In this document: positions 43,423-53,114 of the stretch, piece after piece
Position numbering within the stretch: the stretch's first letter is position 1
Layout of the letters: each line of letters opens with the position of its first letter
Translations under genes and position numbers: made by a program
Notes under the pieces: generated by a model
Told to the model about the DNA's origin: nothing
Database searches by the model: none
The model's input: the letters and a program-made list of their open reading frames with translations, nothing else
DNA from: Mycolicibacterium frederiksbergense
GTDB lineage: Bacteria; Actinomycetota; Actinomycetes; Mycobacteriales; Mycobacteriaceae
DNA: 64,000 nt
Reading direction: 5' to 3'
NCBI RefSeq assembly: GCF_029893345.1
Contig: NZ_JARXVE010000011.1
Span: 62,001-126,000 of the forward strand

Positions 43423-44640
43423 CTACATCCGGAATCGCAGGTCGGTCAGCGACTTCACCAGGCGCAGAAAGTCCACCGGCCGCCCCACGGTCTCGACGCC
43501 CACCAAGGCGCCGGCCAGATAACGCTCCACGGTCAGTTCATCGTCGGTGGCGCTCACCACGTCGTGGGTGTCCAAATCGGCCGGCAGCCAACCGGCCTGC
43601 TGCAGCCGGATACCGGTCTGCTCGGACCAGAACGTCGGGATCGACGTGGACACCTCGGGCTGGCCGAGCAGGCTGGCGACCACCGCCTTGGCCTGAGTCA
43701 CCGCGTTGTGCACCGATTCGATGCGGGCTTCCAGGCCCCCGGCCGTGCGCAGCGACGCGGCATCCCCCGCGGCATAGACATCCGGCAGCGTTGTCCGCCC
43801 GGCCTGGTCGACGAATACACCGCGACCGCACTCTGCGCCGTCGGCGGCGGCCAGCTCGACATTGGGTACCGCGCCGGTCGCATACACCACCAGGTCGACG
43901 GTGAGCCGAGTTCCGTTGCGCAGTACCACCACAACGCTGTCGTCCTGCTCGGTCAGTTCGGTAACCAGACAGTCGAGGTGCACCCGCAGGCCGCGCTGCT
44001 CGTGGCGACGCCGCAACCATTTCGCCGTGAACGGTGAGACCTTCCCCGGCAGCAAGCTCGTCCCGGCCTCCACCAGCGTCACGTCGAGACCGAGTCCGAT
44101 CAGCGAGCTCGCGATCTCCAGGCCGAGGAATCCGCCACCGATGATGAGGCAGGAACGTGCGCCAGCCCGTAGCGCCGCCTGTAGTCGCTGTGCATCCGGC
44201 AGCGTGCGCACCGCGTGTATCCGGTGGCGGTGCGGCCAGGGCGGCGGCACCGCCCGCGCTCCGGTGGCAAGGACACACGTGCTGTATCGGACTACGGTGC
44301 CGTCGTCGAACATGACTCGGTGCGCACGCGAATCCAGCTGCACCGCACGACGTTCGGTGTCGACGTCAACCCGCAGGTCGGAGTACAGGTGCGGGGCGCG
44401 CAGCGACAACCGGTCGGCGGCCATGCCGGCCGCCAGCACGGCCTTGGACAGCGGGGGCCGCTCGTAGGGCAGCAGCGGCTCGTCTCCGACCAACCGGATG
44501 CTGCCGTCGTGGCCGCCGCGCCGCAGCCCGTGGACCACCTCGGCGCCGGCCTGCCCGGCGCCGATGACCAGGACGTCGGCCACGCACGTACTGTCTGCCG
44601 GGACGCTCGTGGCCGAGGCGGCTGACACCGAATTCGTCAC
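43423..44640 (-). CDS. FAD-dependent ferredoxin reductase of a Rieske oxygenase system
   Basis: NADH:ferredoxin reductase, 405 residues, of the BphA4/putidaredoxin-reductase type. FAD motif VLVIGAGQAGAEVVHGLRR, NAD motif CLIIGGGFLGLEIASSL and the late FAD motif DVYAAGDAA are present. The GTG at 44640 overlaps the upstream aldehyde dehydrogenase stop. It would reduce the 2Fe-2S ferredoxin at 48827 for the dioxygenase at 49156-51059. Confidence 0.9.
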   Translation of the reverse strand: MTNSVSAASATSVPADSTCVADVLVIGAGQAGAEVVHGLRRGGHDGSIRLVGDEPLLPYERPPLSKAVLAAGMAADRLSLRAPHLYSDLRVDVDTERRAVQLDSRAHRVMFDDGTVVRYSTCVLATGARAVPPPWPHRHRIHAVRTLPDAQRLQAALRAGARSCLIIGGGFLGLEIASSLIGLGLDVTLVEAGTSLLPGKVSPFTAKWLRRRHEQRGLRVHLDCLVTELTEQDDSVVVVLRNGTRLTVDLVVYATGAVPNVELAAADGAECGRGVFVDQAGRTTLPDVYAAGDAASLRTAGGLEARIESVHNAVTQAKAVVASLLGQPEVSTSIPTFWSEQTGIRLQQAGWLPADLDTHDVVSATDDELTVERYLAGALVGVETVGRPVDFLRLVKSLTDLRFRM

Positions 44641-46106
44641 GATTGGTCCCCCAGGCCGCCCAGGCACACGTACTTCACCGAGAGATAGTCGTCGAGTCCG
44701 AGGTAGGACCCCTCGCGGCCGTATCCGGATTCCTTGACCCCGCCGAACGGCGCCACCTCGGTCGCCACCAGGCTCTCGTTCACACCGACCATCCCGTACT
44801 CGAGCGCCTCGCTGACCTGGATGACCCGCGCGTAATCACGGGTGTAGAAGTAGGCCGCCAGGCCGTAGGCGGTGTTGTTGGCCCGTTCGATCACCTCGTC
44901 GACGGTGTCGAAGACGGACACCGGCGCGATCGGGCCGAAGATCTCCGCGCGGGTGATCGCCGCGGTATCGGCGACATCGCCGAGAATGGTCGGCTCGAAG
45001 AACAGTCCGCCCGTCGCGCGGCCGCCCAGCACCACGCGGGCGCCGTCAGCCTCGGCTTCTTTGACGGCCAGTTCCATCGCGGCCAGGGCGTCACGGTTGA
45101 TCAGCGGTCCCAGGTCGGTTGATCCGTCGTCGCCGGGGCCCACCCGCAGCTCGGCCACCGCCGCGGCGAACCGGCGCAAGAACTCGTCGGCTACCGTACG
45201 CGCGACGTAGATGCGGTTGGTGGCCACACACGTCTGGCCGCAGTTGCGGAACTTGCTGGCCACCGCGCCGCGCACCGCGAGATCCAGATCGGCGTCGTCG
45301 AACACGATCAGCGGCGCATTGCCGCCCAGTTCCAACGACATCCGTTTCAACGTGGCCGCTGAATCGCGCGCCAGGATCTTGCCCACCTCGGTCGATCCGG
45401 TAAACGAGATCTTTCGAACATGCGGGCTCGCGGTGAGCACCTTCCCCAGACGCGGGCCGGACCCGGTGATGACGTTGACCACCCCGTCGGGCACGCCGGC
45501 GCGCGCCCCGATCTCGGCGAGCGCGAGCGCCGTCAGCGGCGTCTCCTCAGCGGGTTTGACCACAACGGTGCAGCCTGCGGCCAGCGCGGCGGCGACCTTG
45601 CGGGTGATCATGGCGGCCGGGAAGTTCCACGGCGTGATGACCCCGACGACACCGACGGGCTCGCGCAGCACAAGCAGCCTGCGGTCAGCGGTGTTGGCCG
45701 GGATGGTGTCGCCGTAAGCGCGCCGGCCCTCCTCGGCGAACCATTCCAGATAGGACGCGGCCTGGGCGATCTCAGCGCGGGCCTCGCGCAACGGTTTACC
45801 TTGTTCGCGGGTCAGCAGCGCGGCGAGTTCTTCGCCGTGCGCCAAAACAGCCTCGTACCAGGCGCGCAGAATGCGGCAGCGTTCTTGTGCCGGGCGCCTG
45901 CGCCAGCCCCGGTAGGCACGGCGAGCCGCGGTGATCGCGTCGGACACATCGTGTTCGGTCATCGCCGGCACCTGGGCGATCACCGCACCGGTGGCCGGGT
46001 TCTCCACGGGAGACGTGGCGCCATCGGCGGCGTCCACCCAGCGCCCGTCGACGTAGGCCTGCCAAGCCCGGTCGACCTCCGTCAAACGCAGTGAATCTGT
46101 CTGCAC
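44637..46106 (-). CDS. Aldehyde dehydrogenase, succinate/ketoglutarate-semialdehyde type
   Basis: NAD(P)-dependent aldehyde dehydrogenase, 489 residues, of the GabD-like branch. Motifs: ITPWNFPAAMITRKVAAAL, Glu in MSLELGGNAPLIVFD, and Cys in KFRNCGQTCVATNRIYV. The C-terminal PFGGVKESGYGREGS is typical of succinate-semialdehyde dehydrogenases. First gene after the PucR gene, with a 133-bp gap that may hold a second promoter. Likely oxidises a semialdehyde at the end of the pathway. Confidence 0.88.
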   Translation of the reverse strand: MQTDSLRLTEVDRAWQAYVDGRWVDAADGATSPVENPATGAVIAQVPAMTEHDVSDAITAARRAYRGWRRRPAQERCRILRAWYEAVLAHGEELAALLTREQGKPLREARAEIAQAASYLEWFAEEGRRAYGDTIPANTADRRLLVLREPVGVVGVITPWNFPAAMITRKVAAALAAGCTVVVKPAEETPLTALALAEIGARAGVPDGVVNVITGSGPRLGKVLTASPHVRKISFTGSTEVGKILARDSAATLKRMSLELGGNAPLIVFDDADLDLAVRGAVASKFRNCGQTCVATNRIYVARTVADEFLRRFAAAVAELRVGPGDDGSTDLGPLINRDALAAMELAVKEAEADGARVVLGGRATGGLFFEPTILGDVADTAAITRAEIFGPIAPVSVFDTVDEVIERANNTAYGLAAYFYTRDYARVIQVSEALEYGMVGVNESLVATEVAPFGGVKESGYGREGSYLGLDDYLSVKYVCLGGLGDQS

Positions 46107-46239
46107 CGAAACCCCTTTCGGTCCATGGCGGTTGAGGCATCTGAGACTGCCGCCGTGTGCCTCCCGATCGTAAAAGCGGGGAGACGGTCGAACCGATAGT
46201 CAGATGTACGAGGATCCGGCCGACTACCGTCGCCGTGCA

Positions 46240-47811
46240 CTAATCGACGGCAGAGCCGTGACGGTTGCGCTCGATGTCGAGCGCCAGGATCGCCAAGTAG
46301 AGATTGACCAGGTCCGCGAACGACGTCAGGTCACGGTCGGTCAGCTTTTCGATCAACTGCATGCGGTAGCGAAACGTGTTGCGGTGCACGTACATGGCCT
46401 CGGACGCCTGCGACACCTGGCAGTCGTGTTCCACGAAGGCTCGCAGGGTCTCCACCAGGCACGACTCGTGTTCGCGGTCGTATTCCAGCAGCGGGCGCAG
46501 CATCTCCTCGCCGAGCGAGCCCAGCGGCACTTTCAGGTTGGCCAGCAACAATCGCGACATGCTGACCGGTGCGGGCTGGTTGACGCCCGGCCCGTGGCTC
46601 AGCGCCTCCTGCGCCTCGTACCACGACATCCGCAGCCCCGTGACGCCCGGATACACGCCGCCCAGCCCGATGCTGACTGGGCCCAGCCGGCCCAGATGCT
46701 CGCGCATCCCGCAGGTCAGCCGCTCCACGTCTACCCGCTCCGATACCACCAGCGCGATCACGTCACTGACCAGGGCCACCACATACTGACCGACGCCGCC
46801 GGGCAGAAAACGGTCCCCGTTCCAGGGCACGTCGTGCAGGCGTTCCGGCGGACATGCCACCCGGGCGAGCACCACCCGGTTGCCGGCTTGGGTGTCCACA
46901 CCCCATCTCGCCAGCCGGTTCGCCCCCGCAGTGTCAGAGACGTCGCCGTGCACCAGATCCTCGATGACCTCGCCGACGAGTTCCCGCCTGCCGTTGCGCT
47001 CTGCCTGCAGCCGGGAGAACTCCAAGGCCACCAGCCCTAGCGCAAAGCGAACCACATCCTGGGTCTCCGCGCCGCCCCTGGTGCAGACGAACGCCACGTT
47101 GTGGTTGGCGACGCTCACCGGATAGCACGTCACGCCCGCTACCACCGATCCGAACTGCAGCCGGCTGCGCGCCGCCAGGATCTCCCCGGTCGGCCAGACC
47201 TCACCGGTCGGCGTCGCCGCCAGCACGTTGCCGTGGAAGTCGATCAGCGCCACCGGCGCGTCGAGCATCGTGCGCAGCCGCGCGATCAGGCCGTCCAGCC
47301 CCTGCCGGGACAGCAGCGCGTCGGTCAGCGCCTCGTGCACTTCGAGGGTGCGCCGGGCCACCGCGTACCGGTCGGCCACCTGCCGGTCTACCACGTACTC
47401 CGCGACCGACCGAAACGTCGTGCGCAACGGAATCTCGATCAGTGGCAGGTTGAACCGGCGGGCGGCCTCCACCAGGGCCACCGGAATCTCCGTGTGCTGC
47501 AGTGCCGGAGCCACGCTTGTGCCGACAGCACTGACACCGGCCGACGCGACGCGTTCCATGAACGTCGTGATCTCGGGGCTGGTCGGCTCCGGCCAGGAGA
47601 TCCCCAAGGTGAGGATCAGCTCGTCGCCGAGCAGGTACGGCGCCGGGTCGACCATCTCGGTCACCGTGACCCAGCGGATCTCCCGCTGTTCGGCGCCCTC
47701 TGGCAGATAGATCGCGCGGATGCCGAACTGCTCGGCGTCGAGTAGGGTCCGCAGGCTGACCGGACCTATGCCGGCGACGCCGCCGCCGAGTGGGCCTGAA
47801 CGGAACTGCAT
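46240..47811 (-). CDS. PucR-family transcriptional regulator
   Basis: Regulator of 523 residues with an N-terminal PucR ligand domain (VSLRTLLDAEQFGIRAIYLP through the first 140 residues), a degenerate GGDEF-like central domain and a C-terminal PucR-type HTH (YVHRNTFRYRMQLIEKLTDR). PucR proteins usually control purine, polyamine or other nitrogen or aromatic catabolism. The ATG at 47811 is used; a TTG at 47823 is possible. Embedded in the middle of the cluster on the same strand, it probably regulates it. Confidence 0.9.
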   Translation of the reverse strand: MQFRSGPLGGGVAGIGPVSLRTLLDAEQFGIRAIYLPEGAEQREIRWVTVTEMVDPAPYLLGDELILTLGISWPEPTSPEITTFMERVASAGVSAVGTSVAPALQHTEIPVALVEAARRFNLPLIEIPLRTTFRSVAEYVVDRQVADRYAVARRTLEVHEALTDALLSRQGLDGLIARLRTMLDAPVALIDFHGNVLAATPTGEVWPTGEILAARSRLQFGSVVAGVTCYPVSVANHNVAFVCTRGGAETQDVVRFALGLVALEFSRLQAERNGRRELVGEVIEDLVHGDVSDTAGANRLARWGVDTQAGNRVVLARVACPPERLHDVPWNGDRFLPGGVGQYVVALVSDVIALVVSERVDVERLTCGMREHLGRLGPVSIGLGGVYPGVTGLRMSWYEAQEALSHGPGVNQPAPVSMSRLLLANLKVPLGSLGEEMLRPLLEYDREHESCLVETLRAFVEHDCQVSQASEAMYVHRNTFRYRMQLIEKLTDRDLTSFADLVNLYLAILALDIERNRHGSAVD

Positions 47812-47846
47812 GGTGCCCTGCAAGATAGCCCACCCGTCGAAATTGT

Positions 47847-48797
47847 TCAGCCGACGATGTTGTTGACAGGTGTCTGCGGCGCCTCGCCGCGTGCGCCTGC
47901 CGCCACATTGGCGACCGCGAGCTCGATCATCGCTCGGCGGGTGTGCACCGTGGCGCTGCCGATGTGCGGTGTCAGCACCACGTTGTCCAGCTGCAGCAGC
48001 GGGCTGTCCTTGCGCAGCGGCTCATCGACGAACACATCCAGCGCCGCACCGGCGATCCGGTTACTGGTCAGTGCGTCCAGCAACGCCGCCTCGTCGACCA
48101 CCGCGCCGCGCGCGGTGTTGATCAGGTAGGCACTGGGCTTCATCAATGCGAAATCCTCGGCCGTGAAAAAGCCGCGGGTGCGCTCGGTCAACGGGGTGTG
48201 CAGCGAAACGAAGTCGGACTCGGCCAGCATCGTCTCCCACTCGGCGTAGTGCGCCAGGCCGCTGTTGTCGATCTCGGGGTTGGGCTTGCGATTGTGGTAG
48301 AGCACCCGCATGCCAAGCGGCGCGACGAGTTCGGCGAGGCGACGCCCGATCCGGCCCATGCCGACGATGCCCAGCGTCGCGCCGTGCACGTCACCGGTCA
48401 GTGGCGCCCACTCCGGTCCCCAGTTGCCGTTGCGGATCCAGCGGTCCGACCACACGATCCCGCGCGCGATTCCCAGGATCAGGCCCAGGGTCACCTCGGC
48501 CACTGCGTTGTCCAACACACCGGGGGTGTTGCTGATGATCACGCCGGCAGCGGTGGCGTCGTCCACAATGATGTTGTCGTAGCCCACGCCGTAGTTCGAC
48601 ACCAGCTTCAGCGATGGCAGCTGCGCCAGCACCCCGGCGTCGATCTTGGTGTCTCCGTCCAGGATCCACGCCGTCGGCGCACCGTAGGCCGCCAGGTCAC
48701 TTTCCGTGCCCGCGGGCACATCGACCACGTCGAAGTCGGCTTTCAACGCCTGCAGCAGATCCGCGGGCACGTCGGTGGAATTGAAGATCGTCGTCAT
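47847..48797 (-). CDS. D-2-hydroxyacid dehydrogenase (glyoxylate/hydroxypyruvate reductase-like)
   Basis: NAD(P)-dependent dehydrogenase, 316 residues. Signatures: LVSNYGVGYDNIIVDDA, Rossmann GIVGMGRIGRRLAEL, LINTARGAVVDEAAL and catalytic His in LTPHIGSA. The ATG at 48797 has AAAGGA eight bases upstream, favoured over 48830. It follows the ferredoxin gene by 29 bp. It is distinct from the family member at 17760. Likely interconverts a 2-oxo and 2-hydroxy acid in the pathway. Confidence 0.88.
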   Translation of the reverse strand: MTTIFNSTDVPADLLQALKADFDVVDVPAGTESDLAAYGAPTAWILDGDTKIDAGVLAQLPSLKLVSNYGVGYDNIIVDDATAAGVIISNTPGVLDNAVAEVTLGLILGIARGIVWSDRWIRNGNWGPEWAPLTGDVHGATLGIVGMGRIGRRLAELVAPLGMRVLYHNRKPNPEIDNSGLAHYAEWETMLAESDFVSLHTPLTERTRGFFTAEDFALMKPSAYLINTARGAVVDEAALLDALTSNRIAGAALDVFVDEPLRKDSPLLQLDNVVLTPHIGSATVHTRRAMIELAVANVAAGARGEAPQTPVNNIVG

Positions 48798-48826
48798 CAA
48801 ATCAGTCCTTTGATACTTGTTATCGG

Positions 48827-49159
48827 TCACAAATCCAGCTGCTGCGAAGGTACTTCGACCTCGATGCCGTCCAGTTCGGCCGTCGCGATCACCTGGCAGC
48901 TGAGCCGGCTGGTCTCACACGACTCCGGGACGACACCCAACAGGGCCTGCTCAGTGGGTCCCGGTGCGTCCAGGCGGTCGGCCCATGGAGCACGCACCCG
49001 CACATGACAGGTACCACAGATCGCACCGCCACCGCATTCCGCGACGATCCCTTCGACACCCTCCTGGCGGGCGGCCTCCATGAGCGACCACCCGTCGTAG
49101 ACGTCGAGGGTGACCTGCTCCCCGGACGGCAGAATGAATGTTGCCTTGATGTCGCTCAC
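48827..49159 (-). CDS. 2Fe-2S ferredoxin of the Rieske oxygenase system
   Basis: Plant/adrenodoxin-type ferredoxin of 110 residues. Cluster ligands are seen in ECGGGAICGTCH, with the fourth Cys in LSCQV. It overlaps the beta-subunit gene by four bases. It is not a Rieske ferredoxin, which distinguishes this oxygenase from biphenyl-type systems with Rieske ferredoxins. Electron donor to the dioxygenase, reduced by the reductase at 43423. Confidence 0.92.
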   Translation of the reverse strand: MSDIKATFILPSGEQVTLDVYDGWSLMEAARQEGVEGIVAECGGGAICGTCHVRVRAPWADRLDAPGPTEQALLGVVPESCETSRLSCQVIATAELDGIEVEVPSQQLDL

Positions 49160-49698
49160 AGGAACACCGTCAACGCTTTGGCCAGCAGTACGTTCTGATC
49201 CAGGTGCACCACCCGGCGTAGCAGCCGCCAGCCGTCGGGTCCCTCCTCCAGGGTGTCACTCCGCTTGCCGACGAACAAATTCACTTCGTCCTCACCGCGG
49301 TTCTGGTACACCAGGATTCGTGATCTGGCCACCACCTGTCGGCCCTGTTCACCCTCGGCGACATCGGTGATCCTGGTGTTGGTGACCAGGTGCGAAACCC
49401 GCGACGGCGGTTCCTCGGCCCAGTGGATGTTGGTCTGGATCTGCCGGATCCGCTGGGTGATGGTGTCCAGACCCTCGTCCATCCAGCACAGATCGTGTTG
49501 CTCGACGGTGAATTCCGTTGTCGCGGTCCGAGGTACGTTGCGTGCCAGCGGCACCACGTAGCGCACATCGGGGTGCAGCAGCGTGAGCCACTGATCGTAG
49601 TCGCGGTCGTCAAGCAGATCGGCCTCGTGAAACAGAAACTGCTGCACCGAGAATGCCAACTGCAGGTCGGCACCCGGCGCGGTGGGCACGGTGGTCAT
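49156..49698 (-). CDS. Ring-hydroxylating dioxygenase, small (beta) subunit
   Basis: Structural subunit of 180 residues with the NTF2/SnoaL-like fold. Typical features are the start VQQFLFHEADLLDDRDYDQW and the end of the domain WRLLRRVVHLDQNVLLAKAL. Its ATG overlaps the alpha-subunit stop and its end overlaps the ferredoxin start, so alpha, beta and ferredoxin are a coupled unit. Confidence 0.92.
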   Translation of the reverse strand: MTTVPTAPGADLQLAFSVQQFLFHEADLLDDRDYDQWLTLLHPDVRYVVPLARNVPRTATTEFTVEQHDLCWMDEGLDTITQRIRQIQTNIHWAEEPPSRVSHLVTNTRITDVAEGEQGRQVVARSRILVYQNRGEDEVNLFVGKRSDTLEEGPDGWRLLRRVVHLDQNVLLAKALTVFL

Positions 49699-51059
49699 CG
49701 ACGCAACACCTCCTGATCAAGCGCGGCCACTGGCGCCAGTTCATTCCAACTGTCCGCCTTCATGAAATCGGCCCAGCGGTTGTAGAAGATCCGCGCGTTC
49801 TCCTCGGTGAATTCACCGTTGTCGACCGCCCCGTCGAGCCCGTCGATGGGTTTGGCGTGACCGAGTCCCATCTCGTAGTTGAAGTACAGAGTGCGCGAGA
49901 CGGTGCCGAGACTGGACTCCGAGGCGTAGGTCCAGTTCTCCATGTCATCGGATTCGGTCAGCCCGCCCGGACCGGAGTACCGCAGGTAGTAGTGGCGGGC
50001 CGTGTCCTTCACCTGCTGCGGGGCGTCCCGGTCCACGAGGAAGATGCGCCACATCTCCATCTCGGTGGGCGAAATCGGGTGGAACACCGCGATGGTGCGG
50101 GGTTGGCGGCCATGGAACGACATATTGGGAAAGATGGTGCCGACGGTCATGCTGACCCGAGGGCTGTCGCCGAACCGCTCGACGCGCCGCTCGTGGCAGC
50201 GCCGGTAGTACTCGGCGACCTCCGGATCGTTGTCCCAGCCGCCGGGGTACTCCGGTTCGGAGTAGTACGGCGGCTCCCCGATCACGCCGTGGCCCAGGCC
50301 TGGGAAGCCGAGCGTGGTGACGTTCTCAGGTTCGTCGTCCCGCCGGCCACGTCCACCGCTGGGCCCGATGCCGACGAGGTCCACCGAGCGGTGGCTGACA
50401 TCGTGATAGTTGTCGCCGATGAAGTTCTCCGGGGCGAACTTCCAGTTGCACGGCACCCGCCACTTCAGGATGCCGCCGATCATCTCGTTGTTGCCCTCGG
50501 TGCCATCCCGTCCGTCGAGCGCATAGTCGAGATACAGCCGCATGTCGCCGAGATAATCCATGAGGTCGGGCGCCTGCGGGTCCCAAGACGCCCACACCGT
50601 GCCCTTGTACACCGCGACGCGTGGCACCGGCACCAAACCCCAGGCCTTCTTGTCCAGTTCGCCGTGATAGTAGGTGGTGAAACCCGGAACGCCCACCAGC
50701 TCACCCGGGCGCTCCACCAGGCGGCCATCGATGGAGTAGCTCCAGCCGTGGTACGGGCAGGTGAAGTTGCGGGTATTGCCCATGTCGTAGCGGCACAGCT
50801 TCATCCCGCGGTGCGTACAGGTGTTGAGCAGTACGTGTACGTCGCCTTCCATGTCCCGGGAAACGATCACCGAGTCAGTTCCCATACGGGACACCACGTA
50901 ATCGCCCTTGTTGCGGATCTGGTCCTCGTGCGCGACGAACAACCATGCACGGGTGAAGATGTGCTTGAGCTCGCGTTTGAAGATGTCGTCGTCGACGAAA
51001 ACTTCGCGGCTGACGAGGCCGCGCTCGCGGACGACCAACTCGTCGATGCGTTCCTTCAC
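49695..51059 (-). CDS. Ring-hydroxylating dioxygenase, large (alpha) Rieske subunit
   Basis: Catalytic subunit of 454 residues. The Rieske centre ligands are in CTHRGMKLCRYD and CPYHGW; the mononuclear iron site is in ENFIGDNYHDVSHRSVD, with the bridging Asp. It would dihydroxylate an aromatic or unsaturated substrate using O2. The GTG at 51059 has GGAGG seven bases upstream and is preferred over 51077. Overall resemblance is to the HcaE/biphenyl branch of alpha subunits, but substrate cannot be fixed. It lies 103 bp after the importer genes on the same strand. Confidence 0.92.
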   Translation of the reverse strand: MKERIDELVVRERGLVSREVFVDDDIFKRELKHIFTRAWLFVAHEDQIRNKGDYVVSRMGTDSVIVSRDMEGDVHVLLNTCTHRGMKLCRYDMGNTRNFTCPYHGWSYSIDGRLVERPGELVGVPGFTTYYHGELDKKAWGLVPVPRVAVYKGTVWASWDPQAPDLMDYLGDMRLYLDYALDGRDGTEGNNEMIGGILKWRVPCNWKFAPENFIGDNYHDVSHRSVDLVGIGPSGGRGRRDDEPENVTTLGFPGLGHGVIGEPPYYSEPEYPGGWDNDPEVAEYYRRCHERRVERFGDSPRVSMTVGTIFPNMSFHGRQPRTIAVFHPISPTEMEMWRIFLVDRDAPQQVKDTARHYYLRYSGPGGLTESDDMENWTYASESSLGTVSRTLYFNYEMGLGHAKPIDGLDGAVDNGEFTEENARIFYNRWADFMKADSWNELAPVAALDQEVLRR

Positions 51060-51162
51060 GGATCCGCCTCCAGTCAACTGTTGATGTTCAGGATTGAGGT
51101 TATGGAGCTGCCCAGTACTCCGGTATGTGCGCGTGCATGGCCTACCGGGACCGGTTGGTGCG

Positions 51163-52122
51163 TCAGTACAACGTCGCCGCGTCGGCCAGATGGCAAGCGG
51201 CAGTCCGCCCTTCGCCTATCTCCAGGAGTTGCGGCAGTTCGGTGGCGCAGATGCCAACCGCCTCCGGGCATCGGGGATGAAAAGGGCATCCCGACGGCGC
51301 CTGTGCGGGATCGGGCACATCTCCGGGAAGCACCCGGAGCTGGCGGCGCCGGCCGTCCGGAACGGGTACGGCGTCGATCAACGCGCGAGCGTACGGGTGC
51401 CGCGGCGCACGCCAGACATCGGCGGTGGCCCCGAGTTCGGCGACCCGGCCCAGGTACATCACCGCCACCCGGTCGGCGATAGCGCGCACCACCGCCAGGT
51501 CGTGCGAGATGAAGATGAGCGAAATGCCGTCGTCGGAACAGACATCCACGATCAGCTGGGCCGCATACGCCTGGGCCGACGCATCCAGTGCGGAGATCGG
51601 CTCGTCGGCCACGATCACCTCAGGTTCGGTGGCCAATGCACGCGCCAGCGCGATCCGTTGCCGCTGCCCACCCGAGAACTCATGCGGGTACTTGCGGGCA
51701 GCCGTCGCAGGTAGCCCGACCCGGTCCAGCAGTTGCCCCAACTCAACACCGCCGGTGCCGCCGCGGAGCTTCCGTGCCCGGATCACCTCGGCGAGTTGGT
51801 CTCCCACCGTGCGCCGGGGGTTCAGCGACGCCGCAGAGTCCTGGAAGATCATCTGCACTTGGCACTGATCGGCCGGCCTGGCGCGTCGGCCGAGCGGCAC
51901 CACATCGCGCCCACGATAGGTGATCGAACCCGACGTCAATGGCGCCAGGCCCACCAGGGCCCGCGCCAAAGTCGACTTACCGCAACCACTTTCCCCGACA
52001 ACGCCCAGGATCTCCCCCGCGGCCAGGTCCAGAGACACGCCGTTGACGGCCCGGACGACGGTGTGATCCGCACGCCGGTATTGCACCACCGCGTCACGGA
52101 CAGAGAGCACCGAGTCGCTCAT
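51163..52122 (-). CDS. Oligopeptide-type ABC importer ATPase (OppF/DppF-like)
   Basis: Nucleotide-binding subunit of 319 residues. Walker A GESGCGKSTLARAL, signature FSGGQRQRIALARAL and Walker B VIVADEPISALDAS are visible. The C-terminal oligopeptide/dipeptide domain has the cysteine pattern CPFHPRCPEAVGIC. The ATG at 52122 overlaps the preceding ATPase stop. It forms the second ATPase of the importer encoded at 51-57 kb. Confidence 0.92.
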   Translation of the reverse strand: MSDSVLSVRDAVVQYRRADHTVVRAVNGVSLDLAAGEILGVVGESGCGKSTLARALVGLAPLTSGSITYRGRDVVPLGRRARPADQCQVQMIFQDSAASLNPRRTVGDQLAEVIRARKLRGGTGGVELGQLLDRVGLPATAARKYPHEFSGGQRQRIALARALATEPEVIVADEPISALDASAQAYAAQLIVDVCSDDGISLIFISHDLAVVRAIADRVAVMYLGRVAELGATADVWRAPRHPYARALIDAVPVPDGRRRQLRVLPGDVPDPAQAPSGCPFHPRCPEAVGICATELPQLLEIGEGRTAACHLADAATLY

Positions 52123-53114
52123 GACACCACCTGCTCTGCGATCTCGCTTCCCCGCTCGGCAACGAAACACGCGACACTGTGACCGTCGGCAACGTTGTCG
52201 AGATCGGGGATGCGCGTCTGACATTCCTGCACTGCCCGTTCACATCTGGGAGCGAAGACGCAGCCCTCCGGCCATTCCCCGATCCCCGGCGGTGCGCCGC
52301 GCAGCGGCCGCAACCCGAACTCACCGTTCGCGTCCTCCACATGGGGCAGCGCAGCCAGCAGCGCGGACGTATACGGATGTGTAGGTCGCCGAAACACCTC
52401 CGCGGCGGGCGCCTGTTCGATGATCCGCCCGGCATAGAACACCGCGAGATCATCGGCGACGCTGGAAAGCACACCCAGGTCGTGCGTGATGACCATGATG
52501 CCGACTCCGGTCTCACTGCGCAGCGTGTCCAGCAGCTGCAGAATGCCGGCCTGCACGGTGACATCCAGTGCGGTCGTGGGCTCGTCGGCGATCAGCACCT
52601 TGGGCTCGCAGGCCAGCGCGATCGCGATCGCGACCCGCTGTCGCATACCGCCACTGAGCTGATGCGGATACGCCTTGAGCGTGCGCTCAGGGCTGGGCAG
52701 CCGCACCTGTTCGAGCAGTTCGACCGCACGCGCCTTCGCGACGGCACGAGACACCTTGCGATGCTTGATCAGATGGTCGGTCAACTGACGCCCCACGGTC
52801 AGCATCGGGTGCAGGCTGCTCATCGGGTCCTGGAACACCATCGCGACGTCGCGGCCACGCACCTCCCGCATCCGGCGCGGACTCAACTCCAGCAGCTCGC
52901 GGCCGTTCAGGGTGATGGATCCGGTGTGGCGCGCGCCCGAGGGCAACAGTCGCAACACCGACAACCCGGTCATGGTCTTGCCGCTGCCACTCTCGCCCGC
53001 GACACCCAGAATCTGTCCTTCCGCCAAGGTCAGGTTCACGTCGACGAGGACCGGCTGGTACGTACCTGCCACCGGCAGACTGACATTCAGATGGTCGATG
53101 CGCAGTAGCGTCAC
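52119..53114 (-). CDS. Oligopeptide-type ABC importer ATPase (OppD/DppD-like)
   Basis: Nucleotide-binding subunit of 331 residues. Walker A GESGSGKTMTGLSVL, signature LSGGMRQRVAIAIAL, Walker B VLIADEPTTALDVT and a C-terminal CVFAPRCERAVQEC. The GTG at 53114 overlaps the DppC-like stop (GTGA); the long upstream frame is a shadow. Pairs with the adjacent OppF-like ATPase. Confidence 0.92.
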   Translation of the reverse strand: MTLLRIDHLNVSLPVAGTYQPVLVDVNLTLAEGQILGVAGESGSGKTMTGLSVLRLLPSGARHTGSITLNGRELLELSPRRMREVRGRDVAMVFQDPMSSLHPMLTVGRQLTDHLIKHRKVSRAVAKARAVELLEQVRLPSPERTLKAYPHQLSGGMRQRVAIAIALACEPKVLIADEPTTALDVTVQAGILQLLDTLRSETGVGIMVITHDLGVLSSVADDLAVFYAGRIIEQAPAAEVFRRPTHPYTSALLAALPHVEDANGEFGLRPLRGAPPGIGEWPEGCVFAPRCERAVQECQTRIPDLDNVADGHSVACFVAERGSEIAEQVVS

